Assembly: GCA_031374415.1 (NCBI GenBank)
Contig: JANMGB010000275.1
Location: forward strand, 8,909-72,908
Length of the DNA: 64,000 nucleotides
Direction: 5' to 3'
DNA from: CANHBY01 sp031374415
GTDB taxonomy: Bacteria; Pseudomonadota; Gammaproteobacteria; Burkholderiales; Burkholderiaceae_C
Under the pieces are notes generated by a model. It searched no databases and was not told where the DNA came from. It was given only the letters and a program-made list of their open reading frames with translations. This document shows, in pieces, positions 7,496 to 19,052 of this stretch; position 1 is the first letter of the stretch; the number at the start of each line of letters is the position of its first letter. The position numbers were made by a program, and so were the translations under genes.

Positions 7496-9460
7496 ATGGC
7501 GGACTCCAAAGACACAACAAGCTTCTTCCGCAAAGTAGTCAAGTTTGTGGCCAGCCCCACCACGGAGTGGGGTGACCTCGGCTCGGCGTCCTCTGGCGTG
7601 CGCGAGAGTGATTTCGCGAAGTCTGAGCTCAAGGCCATGATCGAGCGCAAGCGTCGCAATGACTTTGTGCGCAAGCGCGAATTCGACATGCTGCGCAAGG
7701 TGCGCCGAGAGGGCCTCACGGGTGAACAACTCGCCGCGTTGGACGGCTCTTCACGCATCGACGACTCCGAAGACCGCAACGACGGCAGCGCCAAGCCCAG
7801 CGAGGTCAAAGCCAAAATCGACGAAATCGAGCAGCAAATGGTGGGCGAGGGCCTGTCAGGGCTGCCACGCCGCAACTCGGGCTTTTACACCGCAGCGACC
7901 CAGCCTGCCAAGCTGGACTCCCAACCCGCGCCATTGGCAAGCATACCGGCCAAACTGCCCACATTGACCACCCGCGCCAGCGCGCTCGACGCCAACACAC
8001 ACGCAAGCCCACCGCGGGCCGCAGCCACACCACCCAAAGATCCGCCCGTCCTCAGCGACTTTGAGCTGGTGCCTCTGCAAGACAAGCCTTGGGAGCCCGT
8101 TTCCGAGACGCCAGCGCCAACGCCTTCGTCTCCCCCCACCTCGGTGTCAGCAAGCCCAGCAGCGCCGACCAAGGTGGCGCCCGCTGCGCCAGCCCCTGCG
8201 GCCGACACCCCCCTCGCCGTCAAGGCAGCCCCGACTGTCGCATCCGCACCCGTGGCACCACGCACCCCGATAGCCGCACCCGCACCCGCACCCGCACCGT
8301 TCGCGATGCCCATGGTGGGCAGCTCGCCCTCCAGCTTTGACGCCTCTCTTGCCGTGGAGGTCAATGAAATCGCCCACGACCCCGAGCTGGATGAGGCCGT
8401 GATTGCGTTTGCCAACGCAGACTTCGGTTTGTGTGAGCAGTCCTTGCTCGCCATGACTGGGCCGCATGGCGTGCGAGCCCAACATGCAGAGACCTGGTTG
8501 ACGCTGTTTGATTTTTACCGCGCGATTGGCGAGCAGGCCAAGTTTGAAAGCCTGGCCCTCGATTACGCGGGACAGTTTGGCCTGTCTTCCCCGCAGTGGT
8601 TCTCAATGCCTAAGATGGTGGCCGATGCAGCAGCGCAGGACGAGCGTCAGCAGCCTCCGCGTGCCCAGATGGAGCCCGGCACCCTGGGTTGGGTGTGCCC
8701 AGCCAGGCTGGACGAAGAAGAAGTGGCCAAGCTGCGTTCCCTGGCCTTGCAGATGACATTGCCATGGGTATTTGATTGGGCTGATCTGACGGAGATCGAG
8801 CCCCGTGCCTGCGACAGCCTCAGTGACTTGTTCCGCAGCTGGATTGATCAACCGCTTGACATGCGTTGGCTGGGTGGAGAGCAGTTGTTCAGGGTGCTTG
8901 CTGACGCCACCACCGCGGACAATCGTGACGTTGATCCCGTGTACTGGAAGGTCCGGTTTGATGCCCTGCGCATGGTCAACCGCGCAGACCAGTTCGATGA
9001 AGTGGCGATTGACTACTGCGTGACCTATGAGGTCTCCCCCCCGTCCTGGGAGCCGGCCAAATGCGAAGTGCGGGTCAGCGGCTCAGCGCACAGCACCTCG
9101 TCACACCCCTTGTCGGCCGTCAGCGGCGTCTCCACGACTTTCGTTGAATCGCAAATTGTGGAAGAAACAGGCTTGATCGAGATGGTCAGCCTGGAGCTAT
9201 CGGGGCAGCTCGTCGGCGACATTGAGCCCACCTTGAGCGACCTGAATGCCCAGCTGAGCAGCGCGTCGATTGTGTCCGTGTCGTGCGCCAAACTGATCCG
9301 CGTGGACTTCATTGCCGCAGGTGATTTGCTCAACTGGGTGCTGACCAAGCGCAGCGAGAATCGAACCGTGAGCTTCAATGAAGCGCACCGCTTGATCGCG
9401 CTTTTCTTCGGCGCCATGGGCATCAACGAGCACGCGAAGGTCAAAGTACGCACCGTGTGA
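7496..9460 (+). CDS. Conserved STAS-like protein upstream of hslVU
   Basis: 654-aa cytoplasmic protein beginning MADSKDTTSFFRKVVKFVAS. The N-terminal ~130 residues are charged and helical, residues ~150-280 are Pro/Ala-rich and probably disordered, a helical TPR-like region (~285-400) follows, and the last ~110 residues (LIRVDFIAAGDLLNWV ... GINEHAKVKVRTV) look like a STAS fold. Proteins of this layout sit upstream of hslV in many betaproteobacteria; function unknown. The start ATG lies 31 bp after the dksA-like stop. Confidence 0.75.
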   Translation: MADSKDTTSFFRKVVKFVASPTTEWGDLGSASSGVRESDFAKSELKAMIERKRRNDFVRKREFDMLRKVRREGLTGEQLAALDGSSRIDDSEDRNDGSAKPSEVKAKIDEIEQQMVGEGLSGLPRRNSGFYTAATQPAKLDSQPAPLASIPAKLPTLTTRASALDANTHASPPRAAATPPKDPPVLSDFELVPLQDKPWEPVSETPAPTPSSPPTSVSASPAAPTKVAPAAPAPAADTPLAVKAAPTVASAPVAPRTPIAAPAPAPAPFAMPMVGSSPSSFDASLAVEVNEIAHDPELDEAVIAFANADFGLCEQSLLAMTGPHGVRAQHAETWLTLFDFYRAIGEQAKFESLALDYAGQFGLSSPQWFSMPKMVADAAAQDERQQPPRAQMEPGTLGWVCPARLDEEEVAKLRSLALQMTLPWVFDWADLTEIEPRACDSLSDLFRSWIDQPLDMRWLGGEQLFRVLADATTADNRDVDPVYWKVRFDALRMVNRADQFDEVAIDYCVTYEVSPPSWEPAKCEVRVSGSAHSTSSHPLSAVSGVSTTFVESQIVEETGLIEMVSLELSGQLVGDIEPTLSDLNAQLSSASIVSVSCAKLIRVDFIAAGDLLNWVLTKRSENRTVSFNEAHRLIALFFGAMGINEHAKVKVRTV

Positions 9461-9536
9461 GGCAATCGCCCTTGGAGCGCGGTTTGTTACACCCCTGCGC
9501 CTTGAATCAGGCCTTGATGCCACCATCTCCGTGCCT

Positions 9537-10073
9537 ATGGAAAATTATCACGGTACGACCATTGTCAGCGTTCGGCGCGGCAACCAAGTCGCCCTCGGCG
9601 GTGACGGGCAAGTCACGCTGGGGCACATCATCATCAAATCGAGTGCACGCAAAGTTCGCAAGCTGCACCGCGATCAAGTGCTGGCCGGCTTTGCGGGGGC
9701 CACTGCAGACGCGTTTACGCTCTTCGAGCGCTTTGAAGCCAAGCTCGAAAAGCACCAGGGCCACCTGACCCGTTCCGCCATTGAGCTGACCAAAGACTGG
9801 CGCACCGACCGTGTATTGCGCCGCCTGGAGGCGATGTTGGCCGTGGCCGACCGCGAGACCTCACTCATCATCACGGGCAACGGCGATGTGCTGGAGCCTG
9901 AGTACGGCATTGTGGCCATCGGCTCCGGAGGCGCCTATGCACAGGCGGCTGCCCGGGCTTTGCTGGAGCACACCGCCATGACCCCGGCGGAGGTCATCAA
10001 ACGCTCGCTGGAAATCGCCGGCGACCTGTGCATCTACACCAATCAAAACCACCTCATCGAGACCCTCGACTGA
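9537..10073 (+). CDS. hslV: ATP-dependent protease subunit HslV
   Basis: Threonine peptidase of the HslVU (ClpQY) proteasome-like complex, 178 aa. The mature N-terminus TTIVSVRRGNQVALGGDGQV has the nucleophile at T7, preceded by the short propeptide MENYHG that betaproteobacterial HslV removes. GSGGAYAQAAARAL is a typical late block. An ATG two codons upstream (9531) is possible. It is followed by hslU 83 bp later, as one operon. Confidence 0.96.
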   Translation: MENYHGTTIVSVRRGNQVALGGDGQVTLGHIIIKSSARKVRKLHRDQVLAGFAGATADAFTLFERFEAKLEKHQGHLTRSAIELTKDWRTDRVLRRLEAMLAVADRETSLIITGNGDVLEPEYGIVAIGSGGAYAQAAARALLEHTAMTPAEVIKRSLEIAGDLCIYTNQNHLIETLD

Positions 10074-10156
10074 GTCGCCGCCCCACGGGCTTCAGGCATC
10101 GCGTTGTTTGGATGTCCGTGCGCCCGCCCCCTTGCATTTGAATGATCAGTGAGCCC

Positions 10157-11482
10157 ATGAGCGCCATGACCCCCCAAGAAATCGTCTCCGAACTCGACCG
10201 CCACATCGTGGGGCAAAAAGCCGCCAAGCGCGCCGTGGCCATTGCCCTGCGCAACCGCTGGCGCCGCCAACAGGTGGATGAGAAGCTGCGCGGCGAGATC
10301 ACCCCTAAAAACATCCTCATGATCGGCCCCACGGGCGTGGGCAAAACCGAGATCGCAAGGCGCTTGGCCAAGCTGGCCGACGCCCCGTTCATCAAAGTCG
10401 AGGCCACCAAGTTCACCGAGGTCGGCTATGTGGGCAAAGATGTCGACACCATCATCCGAGACCTGGTCGACATGGCGGTCAAGCAAGAGCGTGAAGCCGC
10501 CATCCGGCGTCAACGTGCTCACGCCGAAGACGCTGCCGAAGACCGGGTGCTGGATATTTTGGTGCCCATGGCCCGACTCGAGGGCAACCCGCCCCCACCC
10601 GACAATGCGGCACGCCAAGTCATGCGCAAGCGGCTGCGCGAGGGCACGCTGGACGACAAAGAGATCGACGTCGAAGTGTCCGAACAGCGCCCCACGCTGG
10701 AGATCATGGGCCCTGCCGGCATGGAAGAAATGGCCGAGCAGCTCAAGGGCATGTTTGCCAATGTAGGGGCGCCGCTCAAGCGCAAAACGCGCCAGCTCAA
10801 GATCAAAGATGCCCTCAAACTGCTGACCGATGAAGAAGCCGCGAAGCTGGTCAACGAAGACGACATCAAACAAACCGCCCTGCACAACGCAGAGCAAAAC
10901 GGCATCGTGTTCATTGATGAGATCGACAAGGTGGCCTCGCGCTCCGACAGCGGCAGCGCCGAAGTCTCACGCCAAGGCGTGCAGCGCGATCTGCTGCCCC
11001 TGGTGGAGGGCACCACCGTCAACACCAAGTACGGGATGGTCAAGACCGATCACATTTTGTTCATTGCCTCCGGGGCTTTTCATCTGGCCAAGCCCAGTGA
11101 TTTGATCCCCGAGTTGCAGGGCCGTTTTCCGATCCGGGTCGAGCTGGGCTCGCTGAGCGTGGATGACTTTGAAGCCATCCTCACCCAAACCCACGCCAGC
11201 CTGGTCAGGCAATATGAAGCCCTGCTGGCCACCGAAGGCGTGACGCTCGACTTCACGCCCGAGGCCATCCGCCGCCTGGCGCAAATTGCGTTTGACGTCA
11301 ACGAGCAAACCGAAAACATCGGCGCACGGCGCCTGTCCACCGTGATGGAGCGCTTGCTGGATGAGGTGAGTTTCGATGCGCCCAAACTTAGCGGCGAAAC
11401 GGTACGCTTGACCGCCGAAACCGTCAACGCCAAACTGGCCGAGCTCGCCAAAAACGAAGACCTGTCGCGCTATATTTTGTGA
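10157..11482 (+). CDS. hslU: ATP-dependent unfoldase HslU
   Basis: AAA+ ATPase that unfolds and feeds substrates to HslV; 441 aa. Seen: the N-terminal block MTPQEIVSELDRHIVGQ, Walker A GPTGVGKTE, Walker B GIVFIDEIDK with the Glu, sensor and arginine-finger region ENIGARRL, and the C-terminal NEDLSRYIL that docks into HslV. A middle I-domain (about 110-240) is present. An in-frame ATG at 10142 is the alternative start; 10157 is preceded by a weak GTGAG. Confidence 0.97.
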   Translation: MSAMTPQEIVSELDRHIVGQKAAKRAVAIALRNRWRRQQVDEKLRGEITPKNILMIGPTGVGKTEIARRLAKLADAPFIKVEATKFTEVGYVGKDVDTIIRDLVDMAVKQEREAAIRRQRAHAEDAAEDRVLDILVPMARLEGNPPPPDNAARQVMRKRLREGTLDDKEIDVEVSEQRPTLEIMGPAGMEEMAEQLKGMFANVGAPLKRKTRQLKIKDALKLLTDEEAAKLVNEDDIKQTALHNAEQNGIVFIDEIDKVASRSDSGSAEVSRQGVQRDLLPLVEGTTVNTKYGMVKTDHILFIASGAFHLAKPSDLIPELQGRFPIRVELGSLSVDDFEAILTQTHASLVRQYEALLATEGVTLDFTPEAIRRLAQIAFDVNEQTENIGARRLSTVMERLLDEVSFDAPKLSGETVRLTAETVNAKLAELAKNEDLSRYIL

Positions 11483-11527
11483 TGCCCACGTTGGCCACAA
11501 CTTTGAATCGTGTCCGCCCGGTACCCT

Positions 11528-12742
11528 ATGCCTTCCTATGACGCGGTCGTGATTGGTGCTGGCGCGGCCGGCCTGTTTTGTGCGGGCATGGCGGGGCAGT
11601 TGGGCGTGCGGGTCTTGCTCATTGACCATGCCGACAAGGTGGCCGAAAAGATTCGCATCTCGGGCGGTGGGCGCTGCAACTTCACCAACCGCGACACCTC
11701 GCCCGCGCAGTTCCTGTCGGCCAATCCCCATTTTTGCCGCTCGGCCTTGGCCCGCTACACGCCGCAAGACTTTCTAGCCCTGCTTCAACGCCACAGCATC
11801 CCTTGGCACGAAAAGCACAAGGGTCAGCTGTTTTGTGATCGCTCCGCCGAAGACATCATCCAACTGCTGCTAGACGAGTGCGCGCAAGGCGGCGTGGAGC
11901 GTTGGCAGCCCTGCACCGTGGCGACTGTTCGCCAAGTGGAAGCCGGCGGTTTCGAGCTGGACACCGACCGCGGCCCCATACAGACCCATCGCGTGGTGGT
12001 GGCCACGGGCGGCTTGTCGATCCCGAAGATCGGCGCCACCGACTTCGGCTACCGCCTGGCCAAGCAATTCGGGCACCGCCTGCAAGACACCCGTCCCGCG
12101 CTGGCGCCACTCACCTTTGATGCGGCATCATGGAGCCCCTTCGTGCCCTTGGCGGGCTTGTCACTCCCCGTGAGGATCCAGACGGGCAAGGGCAGCCGCG
12201 CGGGGCAATTTCTCGAAGACCTGCTGTTCACCCACCGTGGCCTCAGTGGCCCAGCGGTGCTGCAAATTTCAAGCTATTGGCAACCCGGTACGCCGTTGCA
12301 AATCGATCTGGCGCCCGAGGCAGACCTGAGCGCCGCCTTGCTACAGGCCAAGGCCAGCTCCAAACGCAAGTTGAGCAACGAGCTGGCCACCCTGCTGCCC
12401 ACACGGCTGGCGCAAACCTGGCTTGACAACCGCCCCGGGTGGGAAGACAAGTCGATGCCCGACCTGCGCGACAAAGACCTGCAGCAACTCGCCACCAGCC
12501 TGCAAGACTGGCAACTCACTCCCGATGGCACCGCAGGCTACCGCAAGGCTGAAGTGACAGCGGGGGGCGTCGACACCCGCGACATCAGCTCCCAAACGCT
12601 GGAAAGCCAACGCACACCGGGCCTGTACTTCATTGGCGAAGTGCTGGATGTGACGGGCTGGCTGGGCGGCTACAACTTCCAGTGGGCTTGGGCCAGCGGG
12701 GCAGCGTGCGCCCGCGCGCTCGCTGCGGCGATGCCGGCTTGA
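11528..12742 (+). CDS. BaiN/HI0933-family FAD-dependent oxidoreductase
   Basis: 404-aa flavoprotein of the HI0933 (YhiN/BaiN) family. The N-terminal dinucleotide-binding motif is VVIGAGAAGL. Family blocks KIRISGGGRCNFTN, the GGLSIPKIGATDFGYRLA region and the C-terminal GLYFIGEVLDVTGWLGGYNF are all clear. The exact substrate of most members is unknown; some reduce bile-acid intermediates. The ATG at 11528 is preferred over a GTG at 11510. It stands alone between hslU and phhB. Confidence 0.9.
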   Translation: MPSYDAVVIGAGAAGLFCAGMAGQLGVRVLLIDHADKVAEKIRISGGGRCNFTNRDTSPAQFLSANPHFCRSALARYTPQDFLALLQRHSIPWHEKHKGQLFCDRSAEDIIQLLLDECAQGGVERWQPCTVATVRQVEAGGFELDTDRGPIQTHRVVVATGGLSIPKIGATDFGYRLAKQFGHRLQDTRPALAPLTFDAASWSPFVPLAGLSLPVRIQTGKGSRAGQFLEDLLFTHRGLSGPAVLQISSYWQPGTPLQIDLAPEADLSAALLQAKASSKRKLSNELATLLPTRLAQTWLDNRPGWEDKSMPDLRDKDLQQLATSLQDWQLTPDGTAGYRKAEVTAGGVDTRDISSQTLESQRTPGLYFIGEVLDVTGWLGGYNFQWAWASGAACARALAAAMPA

Positions 12743-12833
12743 TGAAAAGGTCAACGCCTTGAGAACAGACAGTGACGCGGTAGGGTGGTGTCCAGTAAGA
12801 TGCGCCACCTTACCGCTCTAACCGCCTGCCGTC

Positions 12834-13199
12834 ATGACCACGCCCTCGTTGTTGACCCAGCACTGCACACCCTTAATCGGCGTACCGCCCATGAGCGAGG
12901 CGCAAATTCTGGCCCACTTGGCCCAATCCCCCGAGGTTCAGGGCTGGCTCTGGGCGCAGGGTTCGCTTGAACGTGTGGCCGAGTTCAAAGACTTTCACGA
13001 CACCATGACCTTCGTGAACGCGCTGGCCAACATCTGTCACGAGGAAGACCACCACCCCACCCTCACGGTCACCTACAACCGCTGCGTGATCCGCTTTGAC
13101 ACCCACTCGGTGGGCGGCGTGTCGGTGAACGATTTCATTTGTGCCGCCAAGGTCAACGCCTTGCTCGGCACATGGCCGCCCCAAAGACAGGCCGCATGA
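12834..13199 (+). CDS. phhB: Pterin-4a-carbinolamine dehydratase family protein
   Basis: 121-aa PCD/DCoH fold protein, which dehydrates 4a-hydroxytetrahydropterin in tetrahydrobiopterin recycling. The active-site cluster is EDHHPTLTVTYN, followed by VGGVSVNDFICAAKVN. The first ~35 residues are an N-terminal extension; an ATG at 12891 would trim it. It is coupled to rsgA by ATGA overlap, a pairing common in Comamonadaceae. No phenylalanine hydroxylase gene is visible nearby, so the substrate context is unknown. Confidence 0.9.
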   Translation: MTTPSLLTQHCTPLIGVPPMSEAQILAHLAQSPEVQGWLWAQGSLERVAEFKDFHDTMTFVNALANICHEEDHHPTLTVTYNRCVIRFDTHSVGGVSVNDFICAAKVNALLGTWPPQRQAA

Positions 13200-14110
13200 A
13201 CGAGTTTCACACCCTCGATCTGGGCCTGGTGGTGGCGGGCTTCGGCCGCCACTACCTGATCGAAACGCCCGAAGGACGCCGCATCACCTGCACGCCCCGG
13301 GGAAAGAAGAGCGATTGCGTGGTCGGCGACCGCGTGCGCTGGATGCCAACCAACAGCCAGGGCGGAGAAGGCGTGATCGAGCACATTGAGCCGCGACGCA
13401 ATTTACTGTTTCGCCAAGACGCCCTGAAAACCAAAGCCTTTGCGGCCAACCTGGACCAGGTGTTGGTGATGGTGGCCAGCCTGCCTGTATTCAGTGAGTC
13501 CCAATTGGCGCGTGCCTTGATTGCCGCCGAGCACGCCCAAATCACGGCCCACATTGTCCTGAACAAAACCGATCTGCCTGAAATCGCAGCCGCGCGTGCG
13601 CGCTTGGCGCCCTATATCGCCATGGGCTACCACGTCATCACGCTCGGCCTGAAGACCGACCCTGAGGCCGCACTGGCCTTGCTCGAAACGCGCATTACCG
13701 GCAAGGCCAGTCTGGTGCTGGGCCCCAGCGGCGCCGGCAAAAGCACCCTCATCAACCTCATGGCGCCAATGGCCCGTGCAGCGGTGGGAGAGATCTCCAA
13801 GGCCCTGCAAGCCGGGCGCCACACGACCACCCACACCCAGTGGCACTGGCTTGACGCGCAGCGCCAGACAGCCCTGCTCGACTCGCCTGGCTTTCAAGAG
13901 TTTGGCCTGCGCCAGATCAAGGCCGAGCAACTGGCCCGCCTGATGCCCGACCTGGCGCCGCACACTGCCGAGTGCAAGTTCTACAACTGCACCCACCAAC
14001 ACGAGCCCGCCTGCGGCGTGCGCGCGGCCCTGGAACGGGGCGACATCACCCCCACCCGCTACCGCATCTACGGCGAGCTGTGGCGTGAGATGTCAACCCC
14101 GCGCTGGTAG
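13196..14110 (+). CDS. rsgA: Ribosome small-subunit GTPase RsgA
   Basis: Circularly permuted GTPase (304 aa) that checks 30S subunit maturation. Order seen: N-terminal OB-fold, G4 NKTD, G1 GPSGAGKST, G3 DSPG, then a C-terminal zinc knuckle region (ECKFYNCTHQHEPACGV). The ATG at 13196 overlaps the phhB stop (ATGA); an ATG at 13139 lies inside phhB and is unlikely. An inverted-repeat element begins 4 bp after the stop. Confidence 0.96.
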   Translation: MNEFHTLDLGLVVAGFGRHYLIETPEGRRITCTPRGKKSDCVVGDRVRWMPTNSQGGEGVIEHIEPRRNLLFRQDALKTKAFAANLDQVLVMVASLPVFSESQLARALIAAEHAQITAHIVLNKTDLPEIAAARARLAPYIAMGYHVITLGLKTDPEAALALLETRITGKASLVLGPSGAGKSTLINLMAPMARAAVGEISKALQAGRHTTTHTQWHWLDAQRQTALLDSPGFQEFGLRQIKAEQLARLMPDLAPHTAECKFYNCTHQHEPACGVRAALERGDITPTRYRIYGELWREMSTPRW

Positions 14111-14114
14111 GCCT

Positions 14115-14452
14115 GGTACCCCGTCTCAGTGAACTTGAAAGGTTGAGTTGTTGCAAAGCCGATTGCGAAGTGCACAGGCCCTAGATTCCCGCCTGCGCGG
14201 GAAAGACATAGGGAGATGCCATGCCCTGCGCCCGTCATCCCCGCCGCCTCCCGTCATCCCCCCCGCCAACCCTCATCCCCGCCGCCGCCCGTCATCCCCG
14301 CCGCCTCCCGTCATCCCCGCGAAGGCGGGGATCCAGGATGGTGCCTCATGCGCAACATCCCCGCGCACCGCATTCCCTCAAGCTCAGCTTGCTTGTGCGC
14401 CACCTTTTCGCTTTGGCGAAGCAACCTTTCAAATCCACTGAGACGGGGTACC
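14115..14452. mobile_element. MITE-like element with 31-bp inverted ends and internal tandem repeats (copy 1)
   Basis: The left end GGTACCCCGTCTCAGTGAAC... (14115-14145) is inverted at 14422-14452 with one mismatch. Inside are a hairpin (GATTCCCGCCTGCGCGGGAA, from 14184), repeated CGTCATCCCCGCC units (14233-14330) and a final GCGAAGGCGGGGATCC half-site that resembles dRS3-type repeats. No protein is encoded. A second copy with the same architecture lies at 52572-52973. It fills the gap between rsgA and the 3' end of gyrB and may also end transcription. Confidence 0.75.
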
Positions 14453-14485
14453 AGGCGCGCCCTCTAAGTTGCTGCCGAGCGCACC

Positions 14486-17008
<2,523 letters not shown>

Positions 17009-17077
17009 GGGTGAAGGTTTCCGGAAACAACGATCAGAACAACGAGCTCTATGTGATCAGCTTGGGCGCACGCTGCC

Positions 17078-17758
17078 TCAATGGTCTTCCCACCACTTCT
17101 GTGCGACCGCGCGGTCGAAGGGAGGAAGAATCGCCTTCTGAATGTCGACCCCTTTGAGGGCAGGAAACTTGGCGCGGAACATGGCTTCATCTGTGGCAAA
17201 GCGGTCTGAAATCTCGATGTCGAATGTGCCACCGGATGCGCCTCCCACAGCCTGATCGATCAGAGGCAGGGTTCCACCCGCCTTGAATTCCTTGCCCTGA
17301 CGCTCACGCAGTGTGGCCGAAAGGTGCCCCAAATAGAAGACGCCGGATGACTTGACCTCCAGCGGCAAGTGGATGGGCACGAAGTAACTCGCGATGATCG
17401 GAAAAGACATGGCCTGGGCGTTGATCCCTCGGATTTCATATTTCCCTTGATCCAGGGGCAGCCGCAGGAGGTAAGTATTCCCGGCCTCGGGTGTTCCCGT
17501 CTCGTTTTTTGCTTTGGCATCCATCAGGAAGTTCGCATTTTCCTTGGAGCCAGGCTTCTCAATGAAAACGAGCGATGCCTTGGGTTGAAACGAGGTTCGA
17601 TAGGCATTTTTCAGCGTGGCGGTCATCAAGTAAATAGGTTTGCTGGCCGGGGTGACACGTTCTTCTTCGCTTTCAAATGCCATCTTGTTCGTGGCACAGC
17701 CTGACACGAGGGCTGCGAGGCTGAGCAGGAACGCGTAAAGCAGTCGACTTTTCATCAC
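17078..17758 (-). CDS. Predicted lipoprotein of unknown function
   Basis: 226 aa with a lipoprotein signal: a charged start MMKSR, a hydrophobic LLYAFLLSLAALV and the lipobox VSGC (Cys 21). The mature part is beta-rich with no domain I can name; a stretch like YLLRLPLDQGKYEIRGINA suggests a carbohydrate- or peptide-binding beta sandwich. It interrupts the usual direct dnaN-gyrB adjacency. A plausible gene by its signal and codon use; role in the origin region not evident. Confidence 0.75.
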   Translation of the reverse strand: MMKSRLLYAFLLSLAALVSGCATNKMAFESEEERVTPASKPIYLMTATLKNAYRTSFQPKASLVFIEKPGSKENANFLMDAKAKNETGTPEAGNTYLLRLPLDQGKYEIRGINAQAMSFPIIASYFVPIHLPLEVKSSGVFYLGHLSATLRERQGKEFKAGGTLPLIDQAVGGASGGTFDIEISDRFATDEAMFRAKFPALKGVDIQKAILPPFDRAVAQKWWEDH

Positions 17759-17801
17759 AATGATTTCCTTGGTAAAAAAAAATGGGAGGGCCTGGAAAGA
17801 C

Positions 17802-18935
17802 TCAGATGCGCATCGGCATCACGACATACTTGAAGCCAGGTTGATCCGGTGCGGTGAGCAAGGCGCTAGAGTTGGTGTCCTGCAGCTCAATGGTCACAGT
17901 GTCGCAGCTCATGTTGGACAGCGCATCGATCAGGTACAGCACATTGAAGCCGATCTCGATCTCGTCACCGCCGTAGTCGATCTCGAGCTCTTCTTTGGCT
18001 TCTTCTTGCTCAGCGTTGCTGGAGGCAATGCTGAGCAAGCCGGGCTCAAAGTTGACGTGAATGCCTTTGAACTTCTCGCTGGTCAAAATAGCCACGCGTT
18101 GCAAGCTGGCCAGCAAAGGCGCGCGGCCCAAGGTCAGGCTGTTTTGGTGACCTTTCGGGATCACGCGGTTGTAGTCAGGGAACTTGCCCTCCACCAGCTT
18201 GCTGACAAACTCCATCCCGCTGAAGCTGAACTTGGCCTGGTTGCCTGCAAAACGCATCTCAATGAGGCTGTCTTCAGCTTGCTCGCTCGCACTGGGGGCC
18301 GTGTCGCGCAGCAAACGCTGCAGCTCCAGCACCGTCTTGCGCGGCAAAATCACCTCTTGTTTGGGGATGTCGGTGTCCAGCGTGGCTTGCGCCAGGGCCA
18401 AACGGTGGCCGTCGGTGGCCACCAGGGTCAAGCTCTTGCCCTCGGCCACAAACAAAATGCCGTTGAGGTAGTAGCGAATGTCGTGCACCCCCATGGCAAA
18501 GTGCACCTGGTTGATCAAGCTCTTGAGGGTTTTCTGCGGCACGCTGAAGGCGGGCCCGAAATCAGGCGCTTCTTGCACCAGCGGAAAATCTTCGCTCGAC
18601 ATGGTTTGCAGGGTGAAGCGACTCTTGCCGCCCTGCAACACCAGCTTGTTTTGGTTGGCACTCAGCGTCAGCACTTGGTCGCTGGGCATCGAGCGCAAAA
18701 CATCGATCAACTTGCGGGCGCCCACGGTGGTGGCAAAGTTGTGGGGGTCACCTTCCAGATCAACCGTGGTGCGGACCTGGATCTCGAGGTCCGAGGTGGT
18801 CAACTCGATCATGCGGCCCGCCTTGCGAAGCATCACATTGGCCAACACAGGCATGGTGTGCCGACGCTCGACGATGCCTGAGACAGCCTGCAAGGCAGTC
18901 AAAATTTTGTCCTGCGTGGTCTTCAACACAATCAT
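17802..18935 (-). CDS. dnaN: DNA polymerase III beta sliding clamp
   Basis: 377-aa processivity clamp. The N-terminus MIVLKTTQDKILTALQAVSG, internal ATDGHRLALA and the C-terminal YVVMPMRI are diagnostic. Three topologically similar domains span the length. It lies 117 bp downstream of dnaA and is probably co-transcribed with it. Confidence 0.98.
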   Translation of the reverse strand: MIVLKTTQDKILTALQAVSGIVERRHTMPVLANVMLRKAGRMIELTTSDLEIQVRTTVDLEGDPHNFATTVGARKLIDVLRSMPSDQVLTLSANQNKLVLQGGKSRFTLQTMSSEDFPLVQEAPDFGPAFSVPQKTLKSLINQVHFAMGVHDIRYYLNGILFVAEGKSLTLVATDGHRLALAQATLDTDIPKQEVILPRKTVLELQRLLRDTAPSASEQAEDSLIEMRFAGNQAKFSFSGMEFVSKLVEGKFPDYNRVIPKGHQNSLTLGRAPLLASLQRVAILTSEKFKGIHVNFEPGLLSIASSNAEQEEAKEELEIDYGGDEIEIGFNVLYLIDALSNMSCDTVTIELQDTNSSALLTAPDQPGFKYVVMPMRI

Positions 18936-19052
18936 GGCAACCTCTTCATGGGATGGTAGGGTGGGTAGCGTCGTGGGGTGAGATGGTGCGTGGCCAGAGC
19001 CTTGCAGACTCGATTTTCGCTGTTTTGGTACGCCTTCTCAGGGCACCTGCGC

